A stretch of 64,000 bases of DNA from NCBI GenBank assembly GCA_949825025.1, contig OX463781.1:48000317-48064316 (forward strand). Reading direction: 5' to 3'. This DNA comes from Siphlonurus alternatus (lineage: Eukaryota > Arthropoda > Insecta > Ephemeroptera > Siphlonuridae). Shown here one piece after another: positions 12,077-23,266 of the stretch; positions within the stretch are counted from its first letter, which is position 1; the number at the start of each line of letters is the position of its first letter. Both the position numbers and the translations under genes were made by a program. The notes below the pieces were generated by a model. It was not told the origin of the DNA. It saw only the letters and a program-made list of their open reading frames with translations, and ran no database searches.

Positions 12077-13181
12077 ATGTCTAGTTTAACTTCACCAGTA
12101 CCTCCAAAACTTGCTCCAAAGCCTGGTAAGTAGTGCGTTATTATTAATGCCTTTTTCCATGTTGGTATAAAAATTAAAATGGACCCCATGCAAAGTAAAT
12201 AATAACATTTTTTCCATTGCAGGTAAAGTTAAGGTAGTTCGTGCGCTATATAATTATACAGCTCAACATTCTGATGAACTGACATTCCAAGAGGGAGATT
12301 TACTTTACGTATTCGATCAAGTTTCTGATCCAAACTGGTGGAAGGCTCGGTGCGGAGAAAACACCGGAGTGATTCCCAGCAACTACGGTAAAGATTATTA
12401 ATTCTGTCATAACGAATTGATTTGACGCTAACATTACTTCCTGATTCAGTGGAGAACAGCACCGAGGAGGTGTCATTTCCCCTGCATGACTCGGCTAGAC
12501 GTGGTAACATAAGTTACCTGAGAGAGTGTCTTCAACAAGGAGTATCGGCGTCAGGTCTCGATCACGCATCCAACACTGCCCTCTTCTGGGCCTCTCATGC
12601 CGGACATTTAGAATGTGTTGAAGAACTTATCGCACTGCCAAATCCTCCAATAAATGCACAGGTTTGTATTTTATTTCATCCATGCCGAGTGGCAGCTTTA
12701 TTGAGGTAAGAGGATTGAGAGCTGCGTCACAGCTAAAACACTTTCAACGAATTGCTGAACTTCATCTTGTATTTTTATTCAACCTTAGGTGAGAATATTT
12801 CTGAAGTTTTCCTGCATGAATAATTTTTTTTTATTAAATCAAGTAAAAAAATTTCATCAATAAAACAAAAATGGCACTTCAATTTTAGTTTAATCAAAGA
12901 ACCCAAATCTTTTTCTGCTGCTGTAATCTCCACGATCTCCACAGAACCGTCTGGGCGACACCCCCCTGCACGCGGCTGCCTCACACGGTCACCTCGAGGT
13001 GGTGCACCTCCTCCTCCTTCACGGCGCAGACGCGAGGGCGCGCAACTCTGACGGACTCACCCCCCAGGAGATGGCCACCCCCGCCGTGCGCGCGGTCCTC
13101 CAGTCCCACAACGCCCCTCACCGCCACCTGAGCGCCAGCTACGCTCCCGAGGACTACGATGATGAGAACGCCTCGGACTGA
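12077..13181 (+). CDS. OSTF1: Osteoclast-stimulating factor 1 homolog (SH3 and ankyrin-repeat adaptor)
   Basis: Small cytosolic adaptor. Four exons in phase (12077-12125, 12223-12387, 12450-12661, 12945-13181) encode 220 residues; human OSTF1 has 214. After a Pro-rich start ([17 protein letters not shown]), an SH3 domain runs over about residues 18-71, with the [21 protein letters not shown] and GVIPSNY landmarks. Ankyrin repeats follow ([59 protein letters not shown]). The C-terminus is acidic and ends [13 protein letters not shown], like the human DDEDSD tail. The family binds SRC-type partners and SMN. Exons 1-3 are AT-rich in third positions, whereas exon 4 is strongly GC-rich. Confidence 0.95.
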
Positions 13182-13577
13182 TCTTCCGTAGTAAGCCAAC
13201 GTCTTGCCTTGGACTTCAAATTTTTCTTACTAAAGAGGAGGGGAAGTTTACATGCAATATTTAAGTATAGGATTTCAGGAACATAAATTCTGAATTTTTG
13301 TCAAAATACACTGCTGGGTCGATGTATGGAGTTTTGATTGAAAGCTTGAAAGCTTACAAAAAATGGGAAGGAAAGAGAAAAAAAAAAAAAAAAATAACCC
13401 AAATGGTGGATTGAAAAAGGCAAATGCCCATACACAATTTGATAAACCACCAAAGTTAGATGATCATTACACCTTTATAGAGTACTTGTGCTTTTGTGCT
13501 GTGTTTGGTGTTGATTTTAACTTTTATATATTTTTTTATAAATGGACAACCTATAACTCATTTTTTTTTTTTTTTTT

Positions 13578-13838
13578 TATTACAGCACACAAATGAATAA
13601 AGGGTACAAAATCATGCTAATTTATTCTTAAATATTTATTGCAAAATTATCCATACCTCATCCTAGAGATGTTTTTAGTACTTAAAAATTAAAAAGGATT
13701 TTGGTCTTAAAACCTCAAGGGATCAGAGTCAGCTGAAAACTTTCAACAAAATTTTAAAAATAATGTTCAAAATATTATGACAAATAATCTGATTAACATA
13801 ATTTTGTACTCTATTCATTTATGCAATAAAAAATTTCA
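13578..13838. mobile_element. Decayed family A MITE copy
   Basis: Left arm ACAAATGAATAAAGGGTACA and right arm TTGTACTCTATTCATTTATG are inverted. The centre keeps a degenerate form of the tRNA-like block seen in the copy at 23067-25805. Arms diverge clearly from the copy in IARS1. Confidence 0.6.
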
Positions 13839-14554
13839 TGTAGATGCATGTTCATTGTAATTATATGTGTGGATTCTCTTGATCAGGTCCTTGAACATTA
13901 TGTGTTTTAAATTCCCCCATCCACAAGTTCCAAAACGAATAATTATGAAGTCCTAAAATTCCATTTAACAACTTAATTTGATATATTAATATTCTTCAGT
14001 ATTTACTACTTTTATGATACAAGTTTTTAGTTTTGTTATTAGCAAATAAGTGTAGGTATACAGTTGGCAATGGTTTAGTAGCATGTAATGTAATATTGTA
14101 ATTTAATTTGCCGAGTTAGTTTTTATCTTGTTGTCTTATTGTTAACTTTATATTTTTGTATGGATTTTATTGCCATGCAGGAGAGTATTGTAAAATTCAG
14201 ACTAAGTTTTGTCAATAATATATTATATAAAATTAAGCATAACTGAAACAAACATATATGGTGACATATAAATAAATTTACAATAACACTGAACACAAAA
14301 CAAATAAAATTGAGCTAGAGTAAAAGATATAATTTTTATCAAAAATTGTTTAAAATATTAATTAATCTTAAATTTTAATTAATTAATTAACAACGAACAG
14401 TATGCACAATCAAAATTTATATGATTGCATGATGTGTAAAAGTGCCTTTTAACATTTACTTGTTTTATATATAGTGTATGCCATGGTGACTAAACAAATG
14501 ACTTTTACTGTATATGATGGTATAATATGGATTGAATAATAGAAACACAGTACT

Positions 14555-14703
14555 GGGGGACATTCACAAAGCACTTTAACCCCCACTTTAGCCCCGATTT
14601 TTAACCCTGGTGCATGTTAAGCTTATAGTTTAGCACCATGTTTAGCACCAGGGTTAAAAATTGGGGCTAAAGTTGGAGTTAAAGTGCTTTGTGAATGTCC
14701 CCC
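14555..14703. mobile_element. 149-bp hairpin MITE
   Basis: Ends in GGGGGACATTCACAAAGCAC and its exact complement. Arms pair over about 65 bp (CTTTAACxxCxACTTTAGCCCC, TTTAACCCTGGTGC) around a short loop. No clear target-site duplication. Confidence 0.85.
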
Positions 14704-14848
14704 ACATGTCAATTTATTAATCTGCAGCAATGTTGTTGAAACTTTCCAAAATATTCATAATGGTGAACTATATTGCATATATTTGGAATAATGAGCTGTC
14801 TTTAAGATCGTGTGCAAGGATGATTTCTCATCCTCTCAAGACAGGCAG

Positions 14849-15030
14849 CAGGCACGGATCCAGGGGGTGAGGGGGGGGGGACTACCCCGAAAATTTGAAT
14901 TTAACATGGGCAATGGCACTTTCCCCACTTCAAATTTTTTTTAACATTGCAGGCCTTATGGAGGCAGCCCCCCCCCCCCTGAATTTTTTTAGCTCACTCC
15001 CCCTGATTTTTTTTCCTGGATCTGCACCTG
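14849..15030. mobile_element. hAT-type MITE with 8-bp target-site duplication
   Basis: A 182-bp element with terminal repeats CAGGCACGGATCCAGG and, read inward from the right, CAGGTGCAGATCCAGG (14 of 16 identical). It is flanked by a perfect 8-bp direct repeat ACAGGCAG (14841-14848 and 15031-15038). Its G-rich then C-rich interior is non-coding. An 8-bp duplication with CAG-type ends fits the hAT superfamily; that assignment is inference. Confidence 0.85.
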
Positions 15031-15528
15031 ACAGGCAGACGTCTCATTATTTGAGATGAGACAAATTAATGTATATTAATTAATTTTTATACTTAATTAA
15101 ATCTGTTAACTATATATTGTCCAGCATATATGCTTATATATATAATATATATAATTAAAAAATAAAATTTAATAGGTGTCCTGTACGTGCATGTGTTTAG
15201 TAGGTGATATTTTTGTGGACCAATGATTAAATGTAAGTTTTAATTCTGTTATTTCCATTCAATATTTTTGTACTTATTAAATTTAGGTAACAAATAAAAT
15301 AAAAAGGTTAATTAATAATTTAAATTTTCTTTCTTTCTGTTTTTTTTTTATGATATATATGGTACATTTCCATTTTTTCCCTATGTTTTTCATGGTGATT
15401 ATTTTATTTATAAAAAAAAGTTACAGTTTAAAACTTTTCTCTCTTTTACACACATTTTATTTATTATATTGAATTAATAAAAAATTAAATATATTATAAT
15501 CAATATAGCAGAAAACAATTCATAACCT

Positions 15529-15534
<6 letters not shown>

Positions 15535-15617
<83 letters not shown>
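15535..15617. repeat. TA microsatellite
   Basis: About 40 TA dinucleotides with little interruption. Confidence 0.95.
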
Positions 15618-15619
<2 letters not shown>

Positions 15620-15839
15620 ATACACATATAATAATATATATAATTTCAGCAAGATTTTTGTTATATTATATATATTATAATTATGAAAAACTTGTTCATG
15701 ATTTAAAATTTTTAAGAATTTTCTCTTATTTTCAAATTAGGAAGGGATATTAAAAATGTCCCGCATCTTGCAACTGGTTTAAAAAATACGAAAACTGGCC
15801 AATAGATGTCCTGCGCATGTAAATTTTTAATTTGTGTGG

Positions 15840-16178
15840 TTGTTTGAGTTTGATAAGTGTCTCCTCCGTCAGCCGCATTTCTGAAGCATTTTTCTCGGAG
15901 TTTTAGAAAGGTAAGATACTATTTATGTTCTATGCACGATTATTAGGTATCAAAAATCAAGTTAATCTAAGAAATAAGTGTTTTTACAATGTAGTTAGCT
16001 CTTAAATTGGTAATTAAAACTGGCAGCATCAGCCGACTCATCGTGCGTGATGGCGCCGGAAAATCTAGCGCGGTTTTTTCCTCTCGGCATCCAAAATTAA
16101 ATTGTCTGTTAATTTTATTGAAATTTCTTTGTTGATGTGTGCTTTCTATTTTTATTTTTAGGAATCGGAAGTGTACAG
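15840..16178 (+). promoter_or_regulatory. Possible promoter and non-coding leader exons
   Basis: Sequence with more CpG than its neighbours, ending in a strong donor at 15910/15911 (GAAAG|GTAAGATAC). Then comes a possible 17-nt exon at 16162-16178 between a T-rich acceptor and GTTTGT. No ORF. It could be the 5' leader of hnRNP K, the next gene downstream on this strand, but it could belong to an unseen transcript or be chance. Confidence 0.25.
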
Positions 16179-16621
16179 GTTTGTAATTTCATTAAAATGT
16201 ATTGAATTTATAGAATTTGACATCCATTTCCTGATGGTGATGGCGTCCAAGCAGTGTTGCCACGTCAATTTTCGATTGAATAAGCAACGTTGCCGTCTCA
16301 TCCTTCTGGATGTGACACTTGACACATTTTTTTAAGCAGGGAACAAGCTTATCGGATCAGACTTTGACCGTCCAGTAGAGAGATTGAACACGAATATTGA
16401 ACAGTTTTTCTGCTGTACAACGCTACTCGATAATTTTGCATGAAATTAAAAAAAAAACATCGACTTCTCGAAATATAATCAATGTTGTTTCATTTTTATG
16501 CATAATTAAAATATTTATATTTTAGTATGACATTTTGTCGACTATGGTCTATATGTTGGATATAAATTCCTTGATAATTAATTGCTGTAATTAATGCATT
16601 ATTTGATGGCTGCATAGCGGA

Positions 16622-17220
16622 TGCTTAAAGCTGATTAAAATTCAGTCAATTAATTAATAATTATTAACGATTGACCTCGGTTACTTCGGAGTCAAAGATA
16701 ATTTCTGTCAAACGGAATCAAATGAAATAAATTTCAAACTTTAGAAATGCTCTAAAACTTTTTCACTTATTATATTTATTATTATATTTATGGTTTATGG
16801 AGCAAATACGAGGGGGTGGTTTCAAGTTGGTGCGCCTCGCGATACGTGCCGCTAAGGTCCATCTTGCACTTGAGAATAAAGCATAGTTTTTTTTTTTTAC
16901 CCGTTTCTCTCGGTAATAAATGAAGTGAAACATCTAAATCTTGCATTATCCACTGTATTTTTTCGTTTGGATCGACGTTCCTAAAGGAATTTTCCTAAAA
17001 AAATCGCGAATTGTTTTTTTTTTTTTGTTTTTTTTTTTTTTAATAGGTTTGGATACCGAAAAATTAGCTGACTTGAAGCCTCTATAGCTCCACTTCCGAT
17101 TTTCGTCCATTTAAGCCAATGTTAAACTTCTAACTCAGTTTTCTCAAAACTACTTGAAAAATTGCATGTCTCATTCTCCAAATGGTAAAATGATGACCAA
17201 AAATATTAATAATATTTTAT
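16622..17220. repeat. Dispersed repeat, second copy near 32390-32660
   Basis: Phrases in order (AACGATxxACCTC, GAGTCAAAGA, CTCTAAAACTTTT, CCAATGTTAAACTTCTA, GTTTTCTCAAAACT) recur, diverged and shorter, at 32390-32660. An old unclassified repeat. No coding signal. Confidence 0.5.
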
Positions 17221-17579
17221 TCTTTTTGATAATAAGTTTATTCAATATCCCGTTCATTCGTTCCACTGAAGCTAGAAAACGTTTGATAATAAGAGCTATG
17301 ATGCATGTAATAATTTTTTAATTTATGCTCCTTGATTATAATGCTTGCTAGATTTTCTTCCAGTCCCTCAACGAAATTTCGAGATAAAACCGGTTTTGTT
17401 GTTTCATGACAGGTGATAAGATGATGGAGCAGAATGGATGGAAAAAAAAATAATAAAAAAAAGCATTAAAATTCATGTATGCAAACGGCGGCTTGCTACT
17501 GCTGGGTCTAGGCTGACAAACTCCTTTCAATTTTTATTTTCTTTCAAATTTAATTTCTTTGAAAAGATAATCATTAACT

Positions 17580-17727
17580 CTGTTCGTAAATACACAGTAA
17601 GAAAGAATGTTCGTAAATAGTAAATACACAATCAGAAAGAATAGATTTTTATTAATGAACTTTATGTTCCATGTACATAAGGTTCATCAATGAAAATCGA
17701 TCTTTCTGATTGTGTATTTACAAACAG
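17580..17727. mobile_element. Hairpin MITE, family B
   Basis: Ends CTGTTCGTAAATACACA and TGTGTATTTACAAACAG are inverted. The middle pairs AATGAACTTTATGTTCC with AAGGTTCATCAATG. The left end carries a partial internal duplication. Two other copies: 19035-19918 (interrupted) and 31856-31968. Confidence 0.8.
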
Positions 17728-19034
17728 GGCAATTATATCACATCGACAATTCTTAAATTTGTGAGCAAATATTCTCTGCTGCGTTTTATTATTATAGTTC
17801 TTACGTATTTTGTACAGTTTGCACAGAGACGTGACGATTATGTAATATAATGAATTTTTGTCATTACCATTAAACTTATAATTGCGGTATTGATGGGGGG
17901 AGGGGGTAATGTGTCTATTGGTCTATTCTGATGCTGTTTCAACTGCCGATACCTAAGTTGTATACATGCATTTAAATTTCTTGTTTGCAAAATTTTGGTT
18001 TAAGACGAAATATTATGATACAGTTGGTACTGGTGTTTGGTCGCAACACCTTATGACCTTTGGCGTTGCTAGAGTATCTAGCGTACTAACCCAAAGGAGT
18101 AACTAAACACCGTCCAAGATGGCATGCAATTATATTTAATGACAAGAGTTGGTCGTGTCAGTTTTTCAAAAAGGTCCTTCTTTGGTTTAATGACACAGTA
18201 TTTCATTTCAAACAATTTTTCTGACCAAAGTATCATTTGATATATCAAATTTCGTGCGATCGATGAATCAAATTTTATTGATGGTATTCAATAATTGAAT
18301 GCAACACATCCACATATCGTGACGTGAAAGAGGTGAGACGACTGGCACTAATTTATTAATACTACTTGGTAAATATACATAATAGAACAAATTTGATGAA
18401 ATGTTCCCCCTGTACCTTCTCGTCTTATATAAAATAAATTGATATAAAGAGTGTTGGTAAACGTATTATTACGATTGCCTATATACTTAAAGGTGATTAT
18501 TTAATATATTATGCAAAAGGTATCTTGTATATTATTATTTGAGGACACAATGTGGCAATTAAAGTTAGTAATACCATCGCCACTGGCTGCACGCACTTAC
18601 TACAATATGCTCAAAGTTTTTTTTTTTTTTTTGATGTAGCGTTGCTATGGGAGCCGTTGCTATGACAGAGCGGCTTGCAGGGGGGTGGCTGCCCCCAACA
18701 GACACCGCCCCCCCCCCCCCAATGGCGTGTCGGGCAGCACGCTCATTGCTTCACGGCACGCGCCCCACCCACCCACCGGCAGCTCTTTTTTGTGCCACCG
18801 ATCTATAATAAAAGAACTTGGGCACCAACATATAAACTGGGTCTGGTATTAGAATGAGAAATACTTACCGGTAGAATAAATATTAAAATTTTTAGAAGAT
18901 AAAACATAATTAGTATGGCAGTACTCAATATTTTCTGCGAGAGGCAATCTGCATGAAAGAAGTTTATTGCAGAAATGAATTGAGGGTGCGAAATTAAGCT
19001 ACTACTCCGCGTTTATATTTATTATTATTATTAA

Positions 19035-19918
19035 CGGGTCTGTTCGTTTACACACAATCAGAAAAGAATAAATTTTTTGATAATGATGATCCTTATGTTC
19101 CCTGGGTAAGCGGAAAAAAAACCCTCGGAAAAAAAACCCTTGTATTAAAAAACCCTTGAAAAAAAACCCTAGGAAAAAAAACCCTCGGGGATAAAAAACC
19201 CACGGAAAAAAAACCCTTCGCTGAAGGAGCAGCCCCAAGGAGCATTCGTGGCGTAGTGTGGTAGCGAGGTTTCACGTTTTTTTTTTTCCTAATATTTTGA
19301 CAGATTATCATTATATATGTTCCAATAATATATATTACATAAGATATCATATATCTGATTAGTCTCATTAGTCATGTTAATAATAATTATTGAATCACTT
19401 AATTAATTAACCTATTAGATATTATAATTTTCAAATGTTCATTTTATGTCTATATGTTATATAATAATAATACGAGTGGGACGACGACTTTTTTTGTTTT
19501 ATTACTTTTTTATTTTAATTATTTTATATCCAATATATAATATTCGAAGTTAGAAAACATATGTTTATAAAATAATTTTTAACTAAAAACACAGTTGGAA
19601 TTACTATACAGATAATAGTTAACTTCCACAACATCGCCGCGTAGACTTCTACATTTTGATGAGCTCCCCACACCGTGAAACCTCGCTACCGCGCTACTAC
19701 GCCACGAATGCTCCTTGGGGCTGCTCCTTCAGCGAAGGGTTTTTTTTCCGTGGGTTTTTTATCCCCGAGGGTTTTTTTTCCTAGGGTTTTTTTTTCAAGG
19801 GTTTTTTAATACAAGGGTTTTTTTTCCGAGGGTTTTTTTTCCGCGATTCGTTCCCTGTACAGAATGTTCATCTGATTATTGATTCGTGAATCGATTGTGC
19901 ATTTTTAATGAGAACAGG
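19035..19918. mobile_element. Family B MITE interrupted by a foldback element
   Basis: The left piece GTCTGTTCGTTTACACACAA begins near 19037. The right piece, ending GTGCATTTTTAATGAGAACAG, ends near 19917. The two halves rejoin exactly at the 8-bp repeat GTTCCCTG that flanks the inner insertion. Confidence 0.65.
19105..19849. mobile_element. Foldback element with A8-CCCT repeat arms and 8-bp target-site duplication
   Basis: A 745-bp element bounded by the direct repeat GTTCCCTG (19097-19104 and 19850-19857). Each arm starts with about seven imperfect units of six to eight A followed by CCCT/CCCA and a short spacer (left arm about 19110-19220), then a unique stretch with GAAGGAGCAGCCCC and TTCGTGGCGTAGT, up to GTTTCACG. 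The right arm repeats all of this in reverse complement. The centre is AT-rich, with no ORF of note. Superfamily not established. Confidence 0.8.
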
Positions 19919-20125
19919 CCTATTATTGCACTGATTTTTTAGAGCCTGGGGACTATTTTTACAAAATTATTAAAAGTAGAAAGAGAGGCGTGACTTCATA
20001 GACCTAAAAAGGTCGTGGGTTCAAACTTGACCTCGGAAAAACTTCTTAGCAATACTTCCTGGGCTCTAAAAAATCTGAAAAAATTCAAGGTACTATAATT
20101 TAATGTCTTCTATTTATTGTCCATT

Positions 20126-22658
20126 TTCTTTGTCATGCAGCGCCATCTTTGAATCGTTTCATTTGAACATAATAACGAAAATTTCATAACTTTGGTGCAG
20201 GTTAGCATGTAATGGGTTTGACTCCGTAATTGATATTATTATAAAAAATGTATGTAGCTGAACTTTTGAGTTATTGTCGGGCTTAATGTTGAAAAATGAT
20301 GCAAAAAACACGAGTGGGCTGTTCAATAAAAATTATGAACTTGTTAAGTAAAAAGAATTGTACGAAGACCATCAAACTTACTCGGCATAACTTGGTGTGA
20401 CAGTACATGCCGTGGAAATTACCCTGGGACTGCTGGCGTGCATATTGTGTCGCAAATGTAACCCTTTCCAACGACTTTTTGTCCCACACTACACCGGGGG
20501 CAACGACCCTCTGTTTTAGACATTTTTATCAACGTTTTCACCATAAGATACCCTGATTACCTCAACAAGGTATGCTTCAAATAAATTTCCATCAGCCACA
20601 ATGTTAGACAATTTGAATTTTTTTTCTCCGTATTTATTAAAGCTATTAACTTGAAACCATATCCTACCCTCTCATTTAGGGGTATTCTGATAAAGAATCA
20701 ATAACTTTTTTTCCTCTTAAAAAAAATCTTTAATGTTAAAAAAGTATTTTCTATTTTTACATAGTACACGGTAGGAACACCGCAAAATCAGCTGACCTCT
20801 TGCGTTCGTCGTATTAAAACCTAATGTGCTCGTCTCACCTACTGCAGGCTCCCTCGGGAATCATGTCAACTCGAGAGGTGCACACAATGCGGGTCCCCTC
20901 AGCATCCCTTACAATAGCCACGTGTCCCAACATGTGATGAGGGGTGAGATCCGACGTCGTGATTGTCGAAATATTTCTCATGCGCACGGACAGAGATACT
21001 GTAGACCAAGGTTTATGCAGGTTAAGCCACCGATTTGACTAGCCAATCACGTTCAAGTATTTTAGGACCCATCGTACCGCGAAATTTTGAATACGTCTAT
21101 CATACAATGCTATTTTTGAAATTTCGAAGTGCAATGGGGCCTAAAAAATTGACACACGATATGCGTGCGTGTCTTATCCTGCATGTAAAGAATCCTTCAG
21201 AGATTTACACAGACTATACTTCAATGTTAAATGGATGCTTATAACTAGAATATTAATATGAAACCGGTTTTAATAGTAAAATATTGAATTATGTAATTTT
21301 ACATTGACAGTTTTTACGATTTTTTCTACTTCTAGGCTTGTATAATTTGTATTGTAGTCTTTTTACATGAACATATGAAGATATTTTATTTGCCATCAAT
21401 ATATTTTTCTGCATCAATAATTACATACTGATGTAAGAAAACAGTTAAAATAATATTTTCACTTGAAATAAAATTAAAAATTTGATCCACCCTGTCATAC
21501 AGCTGTTCGAATTTTGGACGGTAGCTTAAAAATCACATTAACTTTGAGATTATTGGAAAAAGCTTATAAATTTCTAAACTGAAGTAAATTTTTTGCTACC
21601 TCTTACAATGTTTTAAATGGCTGTGACGGAGGTTTATATCATTTTTGCAAATTTATTTTCAAACGATGTACTGATAAGCTTACTCCCTTGTGCGTTAATG
21701 CTGCAAAAACCGAAGTGTATTCTTTATGGAGGGAAGGTATATTATAGCAATTATTAATTCAACAGCCTGTTCGATAAATTTTCTGACGTGACTTCTTGCA
21801 AATCACGGTTTGCGCAAAGCCTGAAAAAAAAACTTGTCCATCATTAGAGTACACGCAAGTAGAAATTAGGTAATTTAATAATGTTAACGCGCGTTGCACC
21901 AATTTCAATATGACCAATTCAATTTTTTCCTTGTATAAAAATAAAACAATATAAATGTTATCACACTGTAAAAAAATAGAGAAATGTGACGCAAACCCAT
22001 TAACATCGATAATTTTATTTCTGATAGAAAATGTGGAAGAAAATCCATTCCGTGTCTGATGGCTTGCGTGCGGCGACACTGTGCCCAGATAGACCATGTG
22101 TGGTGTGCATGCCACTGAAACCATGGCAACCACGGCCAATCACAAAGTAGCTGTCCCACACCATAAGGTCGAATGTTCTATGATTTAACATGGACGTGAT
22201 AATCCTCCCTGCACAGCTTCCTTCCGAGAATTATGCAATTTTTATGAGCCTCCAAAGAAGATCCATATTATTGCATGAAAAATTGATCATCTAATTGAAT
22301 TAAAGATGATATAAAGTTTTTGTTTGACGTTAATTTAATGACACGTTTCTCGGAATATTGTATAAGAAGATTACAGGTTACCAACGTACACACTATAAAA
22401 TGTACATATTGTAGAAATTTTAGAAAATATTTTAAACATGATGAAATATATCGTATTGGTTTTTAAACTTTTGAAGCATAGAATAAATGTTGTAACTCAT
22501 GACATGAATTTGGTTCAGGATATTTTTTTATATATATATTATTATTAATTTAAATTTTAATTATTATCTTAAGTTTTATCATGCATAATGTAATAAATTT
22601 AATAATTTGGTCCCCTAAAAAAAGAAGTGGATTTTGGAGTATTTTAGTGAAACTATCA
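20126..22658. other. Gene-poor stretch
   Basis: No recognised gene. A stretch at 20588-20740 resembles 54058-54230 (phrases around ATGTTAGA, ATTTGAxTTT, AACTTGAAA). A moderately GC-rich open frame at 20826-21038 encodes no known domain. The rest is AT-rich filler. Confidence 0.5.
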
Positions 22659-22766
22659 CTATGTTTACATGACGATGTTTAATGCGTATCCGTTGACGAC
22701 GCCTCATAAGAATAACATTATCCGTCGTCAACGGATCCGTATTAAACACCGTCATGTAAACGTAGT
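22659..22766. mobile_element. 108-bp hairpin MITE
   Basis: Left arm ACTATGTTTACATGACGATG and right arm CGTCATGTAAACGTAGT pair, as do TCCGTTGACGACG and CGTCGTCAACGGA nearer the centre. No ORF. Confidence 0.85.
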
Positions 22767-23266
22767 ATATGTTGTCGAGAAAGTCACTGGAAATTTTATA
22801 GCATTTGACTAATTTTTAAACAAAGTTTCACGAAGACAGATAGTTTAGGTTTCTCACTATATAGGCTCGCATAATGTCATTGAATTTGGCTCGCACTTAT
22901 AAATAATAAACGCGCGCGGTTATTGAGAAATATGGATAACTTTCAAGAATATGTTTAATTCCATAATAAAATCATGGATAAAAGTTGAATACTTATTCTT
23001 TGTTGTTAGTAACTGGCGACTTGCTCGTATTATTTTCTCCCCCTTGTAGAAATTTATCGACCTCAAAATTTTTTATTGCGAAAATTGTCAGAGAGTGCAA
23101 AGTTATGCCAATCAGTTTTTTTTTTATTTTTTTTTATTATTATTATTATTATTTGAACTCAAGAAGTATTGCTAAAAAGTTTTGCTGAGGTCGGGTTTGA
23201 ACCCACGCCCCTTTTAGGTTCTATCCTTTTATTATTATATTAAGCTATTATATAATATATATATAC

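Larger units (their letters stand above)
13182..15830. other. 3' flank of OSTF1, no further gene seen
   Basis: AT-rich DNA with several AATAAA motifs (first near 13585) that could end OSTF1 transcripts. It holds a decayed family A MITE (13578-13838), a 149-bp hairpin (14555-14703), a hAT-type MITE (14849-15030) and a TA microsatellite. No coding exon recognised. Confidence 0.6.
18957..20125. mobile_element. Family A element split by two nested insertions
   Basis: The family A left arm (ATTGCAGAAATGAATTGAG) starts near 18969. Its interior resumes at about 19925 (GATTTTTTAGAGCCTGGGGA), continues through a tRNA-like block (GTGGGTTCAAACTTGACCTC near 20010-20032), and ends with the complement arm near 20125. 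The interruption is a family B MITE, itself interrupted by a foldback element. Confidence 0.6.

Noticed and set aside
20826..21038. 70-codon open frame in a moderately GC-rich patch
   Set aside because: No known domain, no supporting splice sites or neighbours. Not enough evidence for a gene.
23193..23250. Possible tRNA gene on the minus strand
   Set aside because: A- and B-box-like motifs exist, but no full cloverleaf with acceptor stem pairing could be drawn and the block is part of a dispersed repeat. Reported as tRNA-like only.
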